NCBI RefSeq assembly: GCF_900103875.1
Contig: NZ_LT629705.1
Span: 1,626,501-1,690,500, forward strand
DNA: 64,000 nt
DNA from: Pseudomonas arsenicoxydans
Lineage (GTDB): Bacteria; Pseudomonadota; Gammaproteobacteria; Pseudomonadales; Pseudomonadaceae
Direction of reading: 5' to 3'
Below the pieces are notes generated by a model. The model was not told the origin of the DNA, did not search any database, and was given only the letters and a program-made list of their open reading frames with translations. Positions 1 through 9,562 of the stretch are shown piece by piece. The first letter of the stretch is position 1. Each line of letters opens with the position of its first letter. A program made the position numbers and the translations under genes.

Positions 1-2008
1 CATCGGACACCGCTTCCAGCTCCAGGCCCTTGACCTTCACTTCGCCGGTCTGGCTGGTGATCGGCGTGGCGCCGACGGTGGTGGTGACGGAAACGTTTTT
101 CTGGGTCAGGTCATACACCGCTGCGGTGAGCAGGGTTTTGCTGCCCGGTGGCTGGTATTTCACGCCCAGCTCCCACTGCTTGCCTTCGGTTGGCTTGAAC
201 GATTCGGTGGCCGAGGCCAGGGCGCCAGTGGTTGGCTGGAACGATTCGGCGTAGGACAGGTACGGCACGAAGCCCGAGTCAAACACATAGCTGATCGCCG
301 CGTTGCCGCTGAAGGCCTTGTCGCGCTCGGTGTTGGTGGCGTCGCCCTTGTTGAAGAATTTTGTGCCAGTGTGCACCCAGTCCTCACGGCCGCCGAGGGT
401 CAGGCGCCATTGATCGAGGGCCATCTGGTCCTGTACGTACACGCCCGTCTGGTGAGTTTTTTGGTCGTAGTCGTAGAACGCGGAGGAGCGCGGCGGACGA
501 ACGATGGGCTGGCCATAGATCGGGTTGTTGACGTTGGTGGTCAGCCCGTCACCGAAAATCGAGGTGTAGTTGGTGTTGCTGCGCTGGTGGTCGAGACCGA
601 GCAGCAGGGTGTGGCGCACATCGCCGGTTGCGAAGTCAGCCTGGAAGTTGTTATCCACGGCGAACTGGCTGATGTCTTCGTCGACGCTGGTGCTGGTGCG
701 CCCGACGTTTCCTTGGTTATCCACCTGCGTAAACGGGTAAGAGCCGACCGTGAATGCCTGGAACGACAGGTCCGATTTGGTGTAACGCAGGTTTTGCCTG
801 AATTGCCAGACATCGTTCAGGCGATGCTCAAACGCGTAACCCAGCGCGTAGTAGGTCCGGTCGTAGAATTCCCAATCCGGATCACCCAGGTTCTTGTGAT
901 GGGAAACCTTGCCAAACGGCATGTCGATTTTGGTGCCCTGTACCGGCAGGAACTGGCTGGTGATGCCGGTATCGTCGCGGGTGAATTGCGTGAGCAGGGT
1001 GAACGAGGTGTCGTCGTCGATGTTCCAGGTCAGGCTTGGCGCAATGTTGTAGCGCTTGTTGTCGACGTGGTCGATCTGCGTGCCGCTGTCGCGCAGCACA
1101 CCGCTCAGGCTGTAGAGAAACTGGCCTGCGTCGTCGATCTTGCCGGTGTTGGCGAAGTTGATCTGGCGCTGGTTGTCGCTGCCGTATTGCAGCTCGATCT
1201 CGTGGCTGTCTTGCGCGGTGGGACGGCGACTGACCATGTCCAGCAGGCCGCCCGGCGGGGTCTGGCCGTACACCGATGAAGCCGGGCCGCGCAGCAGGGC
1301 GAGACGCTCGAGGTTCCAGGTTTCCTGTTTCGGGTTGGCATACACGCCTTTGGGCAGAGGCAAGCCGTCCAGGAACTGGGTCGGTTCGAAACCGCGCACG
1401 CGCAACCAGTCGGCGCGGGTGTCACTGCCATAGCTGCTGGCGACGATGCCGGGCATGTAGCGCACGGCGTCATCGAGGTTCTGCACGTTGCGATCGTCCA
1501 TCTGCTGGCGGGTGGCAATCGAAATCGAGCGCGGCGCTTCGACCAGCGCGGTGTCGGTTTTGGTGCCGGCGGCGGTGCGGGTCGCCAGGTAACCGTCCAC
1601 CGGCCCCCAGGCGCTCTCGGTGTATTCGACGCCGATGACGGCGGTTTCCGGCAGGGCCAGCACGCCCTCGGGAATGGCGACCAGACTGTAGGTGCCAGCG
1701 CTGCTTTGTTCCAGTTGCAGACCGCTGCCACGCAAGGCTTCACGTAGCGCGCCGGCTGCGTCGAACTGACCCTTCACCGGTGCCGAGGTCTTGCCTGCTG
1801 CCAACGATGGATTCAACGACAGCGCGAGGCCGGCCTGGCTGGCGATCTGATTCAGAGTGCTGGCCAACGGCGCGGCCGGTAGGTCGTAGGCGCGGACGCT
1901 GGACGCCTGTTCAGCGGCAATCAGCGGGCTGCTGGCCAGAGGGGCACAAAGGGCAATGGCGACGGCCAGCAGGCTGGGACGCAACAGGGTGTCGAGCGAA
2001 CGGGACAT
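1..2008 (-). CDS. TonB-dependent siderophore receptor, 3' end cut by window edge
   Basis: Outer-membrane receptor for a ferric siderophore (hydroxamate type such as ferrichrome or ferrioxamine is likely, not proven). The ATG at 2008 follows an AGGAG ribosome site at 2015-2019. About 669 codons are inside the window and no stop is reached. A signal peptide (first ~32 residues) is followed by an STN/secretin-like signalling domain (about 35-90, containing RAYDLPAAPLASTLNQIA), then the plug with RVRGFEPTQFLDGLPLPKG and LLRGPASSVYGQTPPGG, then beta-barrel repeats. The STN domain marks a transducer receptor that signals through the FecR and FecI-type proteins encoded just upstream on the same strand. 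The family is certain; the ligand is inferred from overall resemblance to FhuA/FoxA/FiuA. Confidence 0.93.
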   Translation of the reverse strand, partial: MSRSLDTLLRPSLLAVAIALCAPLASSPLIAAEQASSVRAYDLPAAPLASTLNQIASQAGLALSLNPSLAAGKTSAPVKGQFDAAGALREALRGSGLQLEQSSAGTYSLVAIPEGVLALPETAVIGVEYTESAWGPVDGYLATRTAAGTKTDTALVEAPRSISIATRQQMDDRNVQNLDDAVRYMPGIVASSYGSDTRADWLRVRGFEPTQFLDGLPLPKGVYANPKQETWNLERLALLRGPASSVYGQTPPGGLLDMVSRRPTAQDSHEIELQYGSDNQRQINFANTGKIDDAGQFLYSLSGVLRDSGTQIDHVDNKRYNIAPSLTWNIDDDTSFTLLTQFTRDDTGITSQFLPVQGTKIDMPFGKVSHHKNLGDPDWEFYDRTYYALGYAFEHRLNDVWQFRQNLRYTKSDLSFQAFTVGSYPFTQVDNQGNVGRTSTSVDEDISQFAVDNNFQADFATGDVRHTLLLGLDHQRSNTNYTSIFGDGLTTNVNNPIYGQPIVRPPRSSAFYDYDQKTHQTGVYVQDQMALDQWRLTLGGREDWVHTGTKFFNKGDATNTERDKAFSGNAAISYVFDSGFVPYLSYAESFQPTTGALASATESFKPTEGKQWELGVKYQPPGSKTLLTAAVYDLTQKNVSVTTTVGATPITSQTGEVKVKGLELEAVSD

Positions 2009-2110
2009 ACGGCGGCTCCTGAATGGAAATATTTCTCAATTGCCTAGGTGCCGCACGAGATTCCAAAAGTGATAGGGCTGGATGAAAATAATTTCTATTC
2101 CGGCGCCGTT
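2009..2110 (-). promoter_or_regulatory. Receptor promoter region, FecI-type/Fur-like motifs
   Basis: AT-rich leader of the receptor gene. On the minus strand it contains a GGAAT-type box like the GGAAAT -35 element of FecI-class promoters, and GAAATTATTTTCATC, which resembles part of a Fur box. Both are weak motif matches. The position between the anti-sigma gene and the transducer receptor is where an ECF-dependent promoter is expected. Confidence 0.3.
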
Positions 2111-2210
2111 GTAGGAGCTGTCGAGTGAAACGAGGCTGCGATCTTTTGGCTTTGATTTTTTAGAAACAAGATCAAAAGATCGCAGCCTCGTTTCACTCGA
2201 CAGCTCCTAC
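2111..2210. repeat. 100-bp inverted repeat, copy A
   Basis: Two perfect 38-bp arms (2111-2148 and 2173-2210), starting GTAGGAGCTGTCGAGTGAAA, around a 24-nt loop. Partial extra copies of the outer tip follow to about 2228. The same element occurs at 3846-3945 and 15028-15126, always between genes. It is a REP-like mobile palindrome of Pseudomonas; transcribed, it would fold into a very stable hairpin between the anti-sigma and receptor genes. Confidence 0.9.
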
Positions 2211-2228
2211 ACAGCTCCTACACGGCTC

Positions 2229-3200
2229 TTACGGGTTGGTGTGAGCCTTCGCCACCGTCACCCACCACGGCGTGTGCTGTTCGATCTGCACCGGCAAGGT
2301 CGGCAGCAGCGCGTTCAGGGCCTTGTCGGTGTCGTGCAGCGGGAAGCTGCCGGTGATTCGCAGGTCGGCGATTTCTGGCGCAACGCCAAGATGCCCGTGT
2401 CGATAACGAGCGAGTTCATGCACCAGATCTTCCAGTCGCGCGTTGTCCACCACCAGCATGCCGCGGGTCCAGGCATCGGCGCCGAGGTTGAGCGCGGTGA
2501 TCGGTCCCAGGCCATTGCCGCACATCAGCACTTGCTGGCCTTCACGCAGAATCTGCTCTTCGGGACTTGATTGCGGATGCGCGGCCACCGCTGACTGCAA
2601 CACGCTCAGGCGCGTGCCGTCGTCTTCGCGTCGGACCAGGAAGCGGGTGCCGAGTGCGCGCAGGCTGCCTTCGCGGGTCTCGACGATAAATGGCCGGGCA
2701 TCGCCATGGCCGGTCTCGATGAGAATTTCCCCTTCCTGAAGGATGATCAGCCGCCGCTTTTCATCGAAGCGCACGTCGATGGCGCTGTGGGTGTTGAGGT
2801 TGATCAGCGTGCCGTCAGTCAGGCGCAGGGTGCGTTGCTCGCCGGTGGCGGTGCGTTGGTCGGCCAGCCAGTAGTCGATGGGCAGATAACGATCACCGGC
2901 GAACAGCGCCAATCCGATCACCGCAACCAGGCTGGCCACGCCGCTGCCCAGTTTGCGCACCCGGCGGCGAATGCTTTCGCGCGACTGCAACAATGCCGTG
3001 CGGGCCGGGCCGCTGGCGACGCTGAAACGCTGGTCGAGCATGCCCAATTGGCGCCAGGCACGAGCATGTTCTTCGTGGGCCGCGTGCCATTTGGCGAACT
3101 CTTCGCGCTCCACCGGGTTGCCGGAATCGAGGGACAACTGCCAGGCAATCGCCGCGTCCAGAACGTGCGCGGACACCGGTTTGGAACTGACCGGACTCAT
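2229..3200 (-). CDS. FecR-family anti-sigma factor/signal transducer
   Basis: Inner-membrane regulator of 323 residues. It holds the neighbouring ECF sigma factor inactive, or activates it, in response to the loaded outer-membrane receptor. A cytoplasmic N-terminal FecR-type domain (ALDAAIAWQLSLDSG-like, about 10-75) is followed by one membrane segment (about 88-108, VASLVAVIGLALFAG). A periplasmic FecR domain (about 120-210, GEQRTLRLTDGTLINLNTHS) and a C-terminal STN-like region complete it. The start overlaps the stop of the sigma gene by 4 bp (ATGA), so the two are translationally coupled. The receptor lies downstream on the same strand, completing a cell-surface-signalling operon. Confidence 0.93.
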   Translation of the reverse strand: MSPVSSKPVSAHVLDAAIAWQLSLDSGNPVEREEFAKWHAAHEEHARAWRQLGMLDQRFSVASGPARTALLQSRESIRRRVRKLGSGVASLVAVIGLALFAGDRYLPIDYWLADQRTATGEQRTLRLTDGTLINLNTHSAIDVRFDEKRRLIILQEGEILIETGHGDARPFIVETREGSLRALGTRFLVRREDDGTRLSVLQSAVAAHPQSSPEEQILREGQQVLMCGNGLGPITALNLGADAWTRGMLVVDNARLEDLVHELARYRHGHLGVAPEIADLRITGSFPLHDTDKALNALLPTLPVQIEQHTPWWVTVAKAHTNP

Positions 3201-3715
3201 ACCGGCTCACCGTACAAGGCGATGTAGCACTGACGAATGCCTTGGGCCAGGTATTGGCGAACCCGAGGCACCGACACGCCCAGGCGTTCGGCGATATCGG
3301 CATGGCCAAGGCCGTCAAGGCGGTTAAACAGAAACGCTGCCCGCGCCTTGCTCGACAGTTTGCCGAGCAGGCGGTCGATGTTTTTCAGGTCTTCGAGAAT
3401 CAGCAACTGTTCTTCCACCGACGGTTGTTCGTCTTCGGGGATCAGCATCAATTCGGTGAGGTAGGCCTGCTCCAGCGCGGCGCGGCGGAAATAGTCGAAC
3501 AGCAAGCCTTTGGCGATCGCCACCAGAAACGCCCGCGGTTCACGGGGTTCCTTCAGCTCATCGCGGCCCAACAAGCGCACGAAGGTGTCCTGACTCAGGT
3601 CTTCTGCCCGCTGCGGGCAGGCCACGTTGCGTCTTAGCCAGGCCAACAGCCAACCGCGATGGTCGCGATATAACGCACCAACGAGCTCACTCTGAGGGCT
3701 TTGGAATGACGACAC
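3197..3715 (-). CDS. ECF sigma factor, FecI-like iron-starvation type
   Basis: RNA polymerase sigma factor of 172 residues that should direct transcription of the siderophore receptor gene. Region 2 (about 10-80) contains ACPQRAEDLSQDTFVRLL, and region 4 (about 112-165) carries the helix-turn-helix HADIAERLGVSVPRVRQYL. Length and motifs match the FecI/PvdS/FoxI class. It is first in the order sigma, anti-sigma, receptor. A Fur-box-like sequence lies 30-45 bp upstream of the start codon, consistent with iron repression. Which siderophore system it serves cannot be read from the sequence. Confidence 0.93.
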   Translation of the reverse strand: MSSFQSPQSELVGALYRDHRGWLLAWLRRNVACPQRAEDLSQDTFVRLLGRDELKEPREPRAFLVAIAKGLLFDYFRRAALEQAYLTELMLIPEDEQPSVEEQLLILEDLKNIDRLLGKLSSKARAAFLFNRLDGLGHADIAERLGVSVPRVRQYLAQGIRQCYIALYGEPV

Positions 3716-3744
3716 GCAGCATCACCGATTGGGAAGTATTAACT

Positions 3745-3760
3745 AACGAGAATTATTCGC
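3745..3760 (-). promoter_or_regulatory. Putative Fur box upstream of ECF sigma gene
   Basis: On the minus strand the sequence GCGAATAATTCTCGTT matches 13 of 16 positions of the common Pseudomonas Fur-box half GATAATAATTCTCATT. It sits about 30 bp upstream of the sigma start codon. Iron-starvation sigma genes are typically Fur-repressed, so position and motif agree. Confidence 0.5.
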
Positions 3761-3845
3761 GATTGTGGTAGAGGCGGGGGAGGTAAGCAATTGGCCACTG
3801 GTCAGGTCAGGCGGGATAAGCCCGTAGGATTTGTGCAGGAGCTGT

Positions 3846-3945
3846 GTAGGAGCTGTCGAGTGAAACGAGGCTGCGATCTTTTGACTTTGTTTTTTAAAAG
3901 ACAAGATCAAAAGATCGCAGCCTCGTTTCTCTCGACAGCTCCTAC
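3846..3945. repeat. 100-bp inverted repeat, copy B
   Basis: Same element as 2111-2210, with arms starting GTAGGAGCTGTCGAGTGAAA and a different loop. One arm mismatch is visible (TTTCTCTCG instead of TTTCACTCG). It lies upstream of the ECF sigma gene and downstream of the exonuclease gene, in non-coding sequence. Confidence 0.9.
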
Positions 3946-3961
3946 CGGGGGAGATGGGATA

Positions 3962-4669
3962 TCAGAAGGAAGGCGCGCGCTGCCTGCGTTTCCACTGATT
4001 CACCCGCTGCTGCAAATTCAGCGGACTGTGAATCTGCTGCTGCCGTGCGCGGCTGAACAAAATCAGCGCCAGCTCGGCGGTGGCCAGTGCATCGGCGCTG
4101 GCGTTGTGGCGTTCGAAGACTTCAAGCTTGAACCAGTCGATCCAGTCATCCAGCCCGGCGTCGCGAATGTGCGCCTGAGGACACAGCATCGGTGCGATGT
4201 CCGCCACATCCAGAAACGAATGTTGCAACTTGTAGCCCAGATGGTCTTTGAGCGCGCGCCCGAGCATGTGCTGATCGAACGGTGCATGAAACGCCAGCAG
4301 CGGACTGTCACCGACGAACTCCATGAATTCGAGCAGCGCCTGCGCCGGATCGCTGCCGGCGGCAATCGCGCTGGGCCCCAGACCATGAATCAATACGCTG
4401 GGGGCCAGTTTCAGGTCGGCGCATTGCAGCGTGCGTTCGAACTGCTGGCTGAAATCAATCGCCCCGTCCTCAATCACCACCGCACCGATGGAAAGCACTC
4501 GATCCTTATTCAGGTTCAACCCGGTGGTTTCCAGATCCAGCACCACCCAGCGTTGCTCGCGCAGGCTGCATTCACTTAGCTCCGGGGCCGAAGGCAACCG
4601 TTGCAGACGTTGCTGGAGTTCTCCGGGAAGGCTTGGACCCGCCGGACGCAGCCATGAAAACAGGCTCAT
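3962..4669 (-). CDS. DnaQ-like 3'-5' exonuclease (DEDDh)
   Basis: A 235-residue protein of the DNA polymerase III epsilon/RNase T exonuclease family. Exo I is visible as VVLDLETTGLNL (about 42-53, Asp/Glu metal ligands). Exo II is in LLAFHAPFDQHML (about 125-137) and Exo III in ERHNASADALATAELAL with the DEDDh His-x4-Asp spacing (about 186-202). Its ATG overlaps the stop of the upstream cNMP/CBS/DUF294 gene by 4 bp, so the two form a coupled pair, an arrangement common in Pseudomonas. The substrate is unknown; a DNA-repair or nucleotide-signalling clean-up role is possible. It is not the replicative dnaQ, because no polymerase or RNase H neighbour is present. Confidence 0.9.
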   Translation of the reverse strand: MSLFSWLRPAGPSLPGELQQRLQRLPSAPELSECSLREQRWVVLDLETTGLNLNKDRVLSIGAVVIEDGAIDFSQQFERTLQCADLKLAPSVLIHGLGPSAIAAGSDPAQALLEFMEFVGDSPLLAFHAPFDQHMLGRALKDHLGYKLQHSFLDVADIAPMLCPQAHIRDAGLDDWIDWFKLEVFERHNASADALATAELALILFSRARQQQIHSPLNLQQRVNQWKRRQRAPSF

Positions 4670-6600
4670 AGCTGATACCGCAGAGCCAGGCTGCTTTGCA
4701 GGCGTTGAGCCTGGCGCAGGGATTCACGCAGGATCCGCCGATCCAGATGATTGAGGCTGTCCGGGTCGACCCGGTTGGAGTAGGGCAAGTTCTCCCGGGT
4801 TTGCAGCTGATGCTGTTGCATGCGGGTTTGCTGGATGAAGTGATAGGCCTCTTCATAGGCCGCGCCGTCCAGTCGTTCGATGACTTCCTTGGCGACCAAC
4901 TGGCGAAAACGTTCCAGGGTATTGTTCGCCTCGATACCGTGGGCCAATGCCAGCAGTCGGGCGGCATCAACGAAGGGCGTCAGCCCCTGGACTTTCAAAT
5001 CCAGCGTGGCTTTCTCGCCATTCTTGCGCGCCAGCACAAACTCGCGGAAACGTCCTACCGGCGGCCGGTTGCGTAACGCATTCTCGGCCATCATCCGCTG
5101 GAACAATCGATTGTCGCCGACCTGATCGAGAATCCCTTTGCGCAATTGCTCGCAGCCTTGCTCATCGCCCCAGACCACGCGCAGGTCGAAATAGATGCTC
5201 GATCCCAGCAGGTTCTCCGGTGTCGCCTCGCGGATAAAGGCTGCAAAACGCCGCGCCCATTCAGCACGGGACAAACACAATTCGGGGTTGCCGGCCATGA
5301 TGTTGCCTTTGCACAGCGTGAAGCCGCACAGCGCCAGGCTTTGGTTGATCTGCTGGGCGATGGGCAGCAACTGGCCACGAATCTCCGCCGCGTGAGCCGC
5401 GTCCCGGGCTTCGAACAGGATGCCGTTGTCCTGGTCTGTATGTAGCGTCTGTTCGCGACGACCTTCACTGCCAAAGCACAGCCAACTGAATGGCACGCCC
5501 GGGTCACCTTTTTCGGCGAGGGTCAGTTCGATCACTCGGCACACGGTATGGTCGTTGAGCAGGGTGATGATGTGAGTGATCTGAGTCGACGACGCGCCGT
5601 GCGCCAGCATGCGCTCGACCAGTTGGCCGATCTCGCCGCGCAGCGCCACCAGGTTTTCCACCTTTTGGGCACTACGAATGGTCCGCGCCAAATGCACGAG
5701 GTCCACCCGTTGCAGGGAAAACAGATCCCGCTCGGACACCACGCCGCACAGACGATGGTCCTTCACCAGGCAGACATGGGCGATGTGCCGTTCGGTCATG
5801 GCGATTGCTGCATCGAAGGCGCTGTGGTCCGGGGTCAGAAAAAACGGCGCCGGGGTCATGTGACGCTCGATGGCCTCGTTGAAATCATTGAGACCTTCGG
5901 CCACCACATGACGCAGGTCGCGCAAGGTGAAAATGCCCAGCGGCGCTTTATGCTCGTCCACGATTACGATGCTGCCAACCTGCTGCTCATGCATCAGGGT
6001 CACGGCTTCACGCAACGGCGTGGCGCAACTGCAGGTGACCGGGTGACGCATGGCTAACTCGCCCAGGCGCGTGTTCAGCGAGTATTGAGTGCCGAGGGTT
6101 TCCACGGCCTTTTGCTGGACTTGCTGGTTGACCTGATCGAGCAGGCTGCTGACGCCGCGCAGGGCAAAGTCGCGGAAGGTGTTGGACAGTGCGAACAGCT
6201 TGATGAACGCCAGCTTGTTCAACTGCAGGCAAAAGGTGTCTTCGGCGGCCAGGTGTTCGGTGCGGGTCGCACGTTCACCCAGCAGTGCCGCAAGGGGGAA
6301 GCACTCGCCGGTGGTGATTTCAAACGTGGTCTCGGTGCCACCCTTGGCCGTGTGCGGGCGTTCACCGACGACCCGACCTTGCTTGACGATGTAGAAATGC
6401 TCAACCGGCCCATCGGCGGGTTTGATGATGCTTTCGCCCGGAGCATAAAAACGTAGCTGACATTGTTCAACCAGGTACGCCAGGTGAGCGTGTTCCATTT
6501 GATTGAAGGGCGGGAAGCGCTGGAGAAATTGCAAGGTGCCCTGGATGTTCTGCAACACCGCAGTTTTCCCCGCCTGGGTGAAGGCGTCCGCTTTACTCAT
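4666..6600 (-). CDS. cNMP-binding/CBS/DUF294 putative nucleotidyltransferase
   Basis: Cytosolic multidomain regulator of 644 residues. A cyclic-nucleotide-binding-like domain (about 30-150; RFYAPGESIIKPAD, GECFPLAALLGE) is followed by two CBS domains (about 180-300). A DUF294 nucleotidyltransferase domain (about 330-470) has the catalytic pattern GSEGRREQTLHTDQDNG, and a C-terminal DUF294 helical domain follows. The GS motif plus the paired Asp residues suggest an active nucleotidyltransferase, related to GlnD-type enzymes. The gene overlaps the downstream DnaQ-like exonuclease by 4 bp. The biological substrate is unknown. Confidence 0.9.
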   Translation of the reverse strand: MSKADAFTQAGKTAVLQNIQGTLQFLQRFPPFNQMEHAHLAYLVEQCQLRFYAPGESIIKPADGPVEHFYIVKQGRVVGERPHTAKGGTETTFEITTGECFPLAALLGERATRTEHLAAEDTFCLQLNKLAFIKLFALSNTFRDFALRGVSSLLDQVNQQVQQKAVETLGTQYSLNTRLGELAMRHPVTCSCATPLREAVTLMHEQQVGSIVIVDEHKAPLGIFTLRDLRHVVAEGLNDFNEAIERHMTPAPFFLTPDHSAFDAAIAMTERHIAHVCLVKDHRLCGVVSERDLFSLQRVDLVHLARTIRSAQKVENLVALRGEIGQLVERMLAHGASSTQITHIITLLNDHTVCRVIELTLAEKGDPGVPFSWLCFGSEGRREQTLHTDQDNGILFEARDAAHAAEIRGQLLPIAQQINQSLALCGFTLCKGNIMAGNPELCLSRAEWARRFAAFIREATPENLLGSSIYFDLRVVWGDEQGCEQLRKGILDQVGDNRLFQRMMAENALRNRPPVGRFREFVLARKNGEKATLDLKVQGLTPFVDAARLLALAHGIEANNTLERFRQLVAKEVIERLDGAAYEEAYHFIQQTRMQQHQLQTRENLPYSNRVDPDSLNHLDRRILRESLRQAQRLQSSLALRYQL

Positions 6601-6861
6601 AACCTATTACCGCAGTCTTTTTTTGAATTGTTGTGGTCGGGTGACTCCGTCATGGTCGACCCCTGTGCGCAGAGTGCCCATTGGACGTAAGTCTAGGTAG
6701 GCAGTGCGGGTGTCGGAAGTTAGGAAATGTCTGACGCAAATGCGGGAAAAACCCCCTACATTGGCTATAGGAAAAGTTTCCGACGAAGTGCACATTGAAG
6801 GTCTGCTTAGCGATGTCTGACGATTGTGCTAGGGGATTGAATTAAAACCGTAGAGAAAGCC

Positions 6862-7326
6862 ATGTCCGACCACGATATTTTGAGTGACGCCGAGCGCGAG
6901 GCGCTGAGTGCAGTCATGCTCGAACCCGATTTGCCGCCACAACGAGTGCTGATCGTCGATGACGATAAGGACGCGCGGGAGTTGCTTTCGGAGATTCTCG
7001 GACTGGATGGCATCCGCTGCTTGACCGCTGCCAGTGGCGAAACCGCCCTCAAGATGTTGAGCGAGAAACCAGCGATTGGCCTGGTCATCACTGACCTGCG
7101 CATGGGGCATATCGATGGGCTGGACCTGATCCGCCAGGTTCGTGAATCGGTTCGGGCGGCCATGCCGTTTATCATCGTTTCCGGTGACGCCGACGTAAAA
7201 GACGCGATCGCCGCGATGCATTTGAGCGTGGTCGACTTCCTGCTCAAACCTGTCGATACCGGCAAGCTGTTGGCGCTGGTCAAGCATGAGTTGGGGTTAG
7301 GAATGGATGTGCCGGACCCGATTTGA
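6862..7326 (+). CDS. Single-domain response regulator (receiver only)
   Basis: A 154-residue protein whose N-terminal ~30-residue extension precedes one CheY-like receiver. Acidic residues are in VLIVDDDKDARE (about 33-44), the phosphoacceptor Asp is in LVITDLRMGHIDG (about 77), Thr/Ser is in IIVSGDADV (about 105), and Lys is in FLLKPVD (about 128). No output domain follows, so it acts by protein contact or in a phosphorelay. No histidine kinase gene is adjacent. A bidirectional terminator separates it from the convergent glcB. Confidence 0.88.
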   Translation: MSDHDILSDAEREALSAVMLEPDLPPQRVLIVDDDKDARELLSEILGLDGIRCLTAASGETALKMLSEKPAIGLVITDLRMGHIDGLDLIRQVRESVRAAMPFIIVSGDADVKDAIAAMHLSVVDFLLKPVDTGKLLALVKHELGLGMDVPDPI

Positions 7327-7330
7327 AACA

Positions 7331-7366
7331 AAAAGGCCCTGATCTCTCGATCAGGGCCTTTTTTTG
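7331..7366. terminator. Bidirectional terminator between response regulator and glcB
   Basis: The stem AGGCCCTGATC/GATCAGGGCCT with a TCTC loop is flanked by A-run and T-run. It serves the two convergent genes. Confidence 0.88.
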
Positions 7367-7384
7367 TCCGGCGTCAGCGTTCAG

Positions 7385-9562
7385 TTACAGGCCATTGGCA
7401 GCCTTGAACTCGCGACGACGACGGTGCAGAACCGGCTCGGTGTAGCCGTTCGGCTGTTTGGTGCCCTCAACCACCAGTTCGACCGCTGCCTGGAAGGCAA
7501 TGTTGCTGTCGAAGTTCGGTGCCAGTGGACGGTACAGCGCGTCATTGGCGTTCTGACGGTCAACCACTGGCGCCATGCGCTTGAGGCTTTCCATCACTTG
7601 CGCTTCGGTGACGATACCGTGACGCAGCCAGTTGGCGATGTGCTGGCTGGAAATACGCAGCGTCGCACGGTCTTCCATCAGGCCGACGTCGTTGATGTCC
7701 GGCACTTTCGAGCAACCCACGCCCTGATCGATCCAGCGCACCACGTAACCGAGAATGCCCTGGGCGTTGTTGTCCAGTTCGTTCTTGATCTGCTCTGGCG
7801 TCCAGTTCGGGTTGGCGGCCAGCGGGATGGTCAGGATGTCGTCCACCGAAGCACGCGCACGTTTGGCCAGTTCGGCCTGACGCGCGAACACGTCGACCTT
7901 GTGGTAATGCAGCGCGTGCAGCGCGGCGGCGGTTGGCGATGGAACCCAGGCGGTGTTGGCGCCGGCCAGCGGGTGAGCGATTTTCTGTTCGAGCATCGCC
8001 GCCATCAGGTCGGGCATTGCCCACATGCCTTTACCGATCTGGGCGCGACCTTGCAGGCCGGTGCTCAAGCCAATATCGACGTTCCAGTTCTCGTAGGCAC
8101 CGATCCACTTCTCGGCCTTCATGTCGGCCTTGCGCACCATCGGGCCGGCTTCCATGGAGGTGTGGATTTCATCGCCCGTGCGGTCGAGGAAACCGGTGTT
8201 GATGAACACCACGCGCTCGCTCGCTGCCTTGATGCACGCCTTGAGGTTGACCGTGGTGCGGCGCTCCTCGTCCATGATCCCGACTTTCAGTGTGTTGCGT
8301 GGCAGGCCCAGAACTTCTTCGATGCGACCGAACAGCTCGTTGGTGAACGCGGCTTCTTCCGGACCATGCATCTTCGGTTTGACGATGTAGACCGAGCCGG
8401 TACGGCTGTTCTTGCGCGAGCTGTTGCCATTGAGGCTGTGAATCGCCGCCAGGCTGGTGATCAGGCCGTCGAGAATGCCTTCCGGCACTTCGTTGCCGTC
8501 TTTATCGAGAATCGCGTCGATGGTCATCAGGTGACCGACGTTGCGCACGAACAGCAGCGAACGACCGTGCAGGCTCAGTTCCTTGCCGTCGACACCGGTG
8601 TAGGTGCGGTCGGCGTTCATGGTGCGAGTAAAGGTCTGGCCGCCCTTGGAGACTTCTTCCGCCAGGTCGCCCTTCATCAGGCCGAGCCAGTTGCGGTAGA
8701 TCACCACTTTGTCATCGGCATCGACAGCGGCAACAGAGTCTTCGCAGTCCATGATGGTGGTCAGCGCGGCTTCCATCAGGATGTCTTTGACGCCGGCAGC
8801 GTCGGTCTGGCCGACCGGGGTGCTGGCATCAATCTGGATTTCGAAGTGCAGGCCGTTGTTTTTCAGCAGGATTGCAGTCGGTGTCGAGGCCTCGCCGTGG
8901 AAACCGATCAGTTGGGCATCGTCGCGCAGGCCGCTGTTGCTGCCGCCTTTAAGGGCGACCACCAGTTTGCCGTCAACGATCTTGTAGCCGGTGGAGTCGA
9001 CATGAGAGCCGGCCGCCAAGGGCGCCGCTTCGTCGAGGAAGGCGCGGGCGAAGGCGATAACCTTGTCGCCACGGACCTTGTTGTAGCCTTTGCCTTTTTC
9101 CGCGCCGTCGGCTTCGCTGATGGCGTCGGTGCCGTAGAGCGCGTCGTACAGCGAACCCCAGCGGGCGTTCGAGGCATTGAGTGCGAAACGGGCATTCATG
9201 ACTGGCACCACGAGTTGCGGGCCGGCCATACGGGCGATTTCGTCATCGACGTTTTGCGTCGTGACCTGGAAATCGGCCGCTTCTGGCAGCAGATAACCGA
9301 TGTCTTGCAGGAAGGCTTTATAGGCCACGGCATCGTGCGCCTGACCGGCACGCGCTTGGTGCCAGCCATCGATACGAGCCTGGATATCATCGCGTTTGGC
9401 GAGTAGGGCTTTGTTCTTCGGTGCCAGGTCATGAATGACCTTGTCGGCACCGGCCCAGAACTTATCGGCGGTGAGGCCGGTACCGGGAATGGCTTCGTTG
9501 TTCACGAAGTCGAACAGGACTTTGGCGACCTGCAGGCCACCGACTTGAACGTGTTCAGTCAT
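7385..9562 (-). CDS. glcB: Malate synthase G
   Basis: Condenses glyoxylate with acetyl-CoA to malate in the glyoxylate/glycolate route. From the ATG at 9562 (GAGG ribosome site 6 bp upstream) the protein has 725 residues, the usual length for isoform G; an earlier in-frame ATG at 9574 lacks that spacing. It begins [19 protein letters not shown]. Family signatures include [18 protein letters not shown], the Arg-containing [15 protein letters not shown], and [16 protein letters not shown]. The gene stands alone, convergent with the response regulator. Isocitrate lyase and glycolate oxidase genes are not in this window. Confidence 0.96.
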   Translation of the reverse strand: MTEHVQVGGLQVAKVLFDFVNNEAIPGTGLTADKFWAGADKVIHDLAPKNKALLAKRDDIQARIDGWHQARAGQAHDAVAYKAFLQDIGYLLPEAADFQVTTQNVDDEIARMAGPQLVVPVMNARFALNASNARWGSLYDALYGTDAISEADGAEKGKGYNKVRGDKVIAFARAFLDEAAPLAAGSHVDSTGYKIVDGKLVVALKGGSNSGLRDDAQLIGFHGEASTPTAILLKNNGLHFEIQIDASTPVGQTDAAGVKDILMEAALTTIMDCEDSVAAVDADDKVVIYRNWLGLMKGDLAEEVSKGGQTFTRTMNADRTYTGVDGKELSLHGRSLLFVRNVGHLMTIDAILDKDGNEVPEGILDGLITSLAAIHSLNGNSSRKNSRTGSVYIVKPKMHGPEEAAFTNELFGRIEEVLGLPRNTLKVGIMDEERRTTVNLKACIKAASERVVFINTGFLDRTGDEIHTSMEAGPMVRKADMKAEKWIGAYENWNVDIGLSTGLQGRAQIGKGMWAMPDLMAAMLEQKIAHPLAGANTAWVPSPTAAALHALHYHKVDVFARQAELAKRARASVDDILTIPLAANPNWTPEQIKNELDNNAQGILGYVVRWIDQGVGCSKVPDINDVGLMEDRATLRISSQHIANWLRHGIVTEAQVMESLKRMAPVVDRQNANDALYRPLAPNFDSNIAFQAAVELVVEGTKQPNGYTEPVLHRRRREFKAANGL

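Noticed and set aside
7364..9406. 680-codon open frame on the plus strand opposite glcB
   Set aside because: It is antisense to malate synthase G; high GC opens long shadow frames, there is no ribosome site and no recognisable protein.
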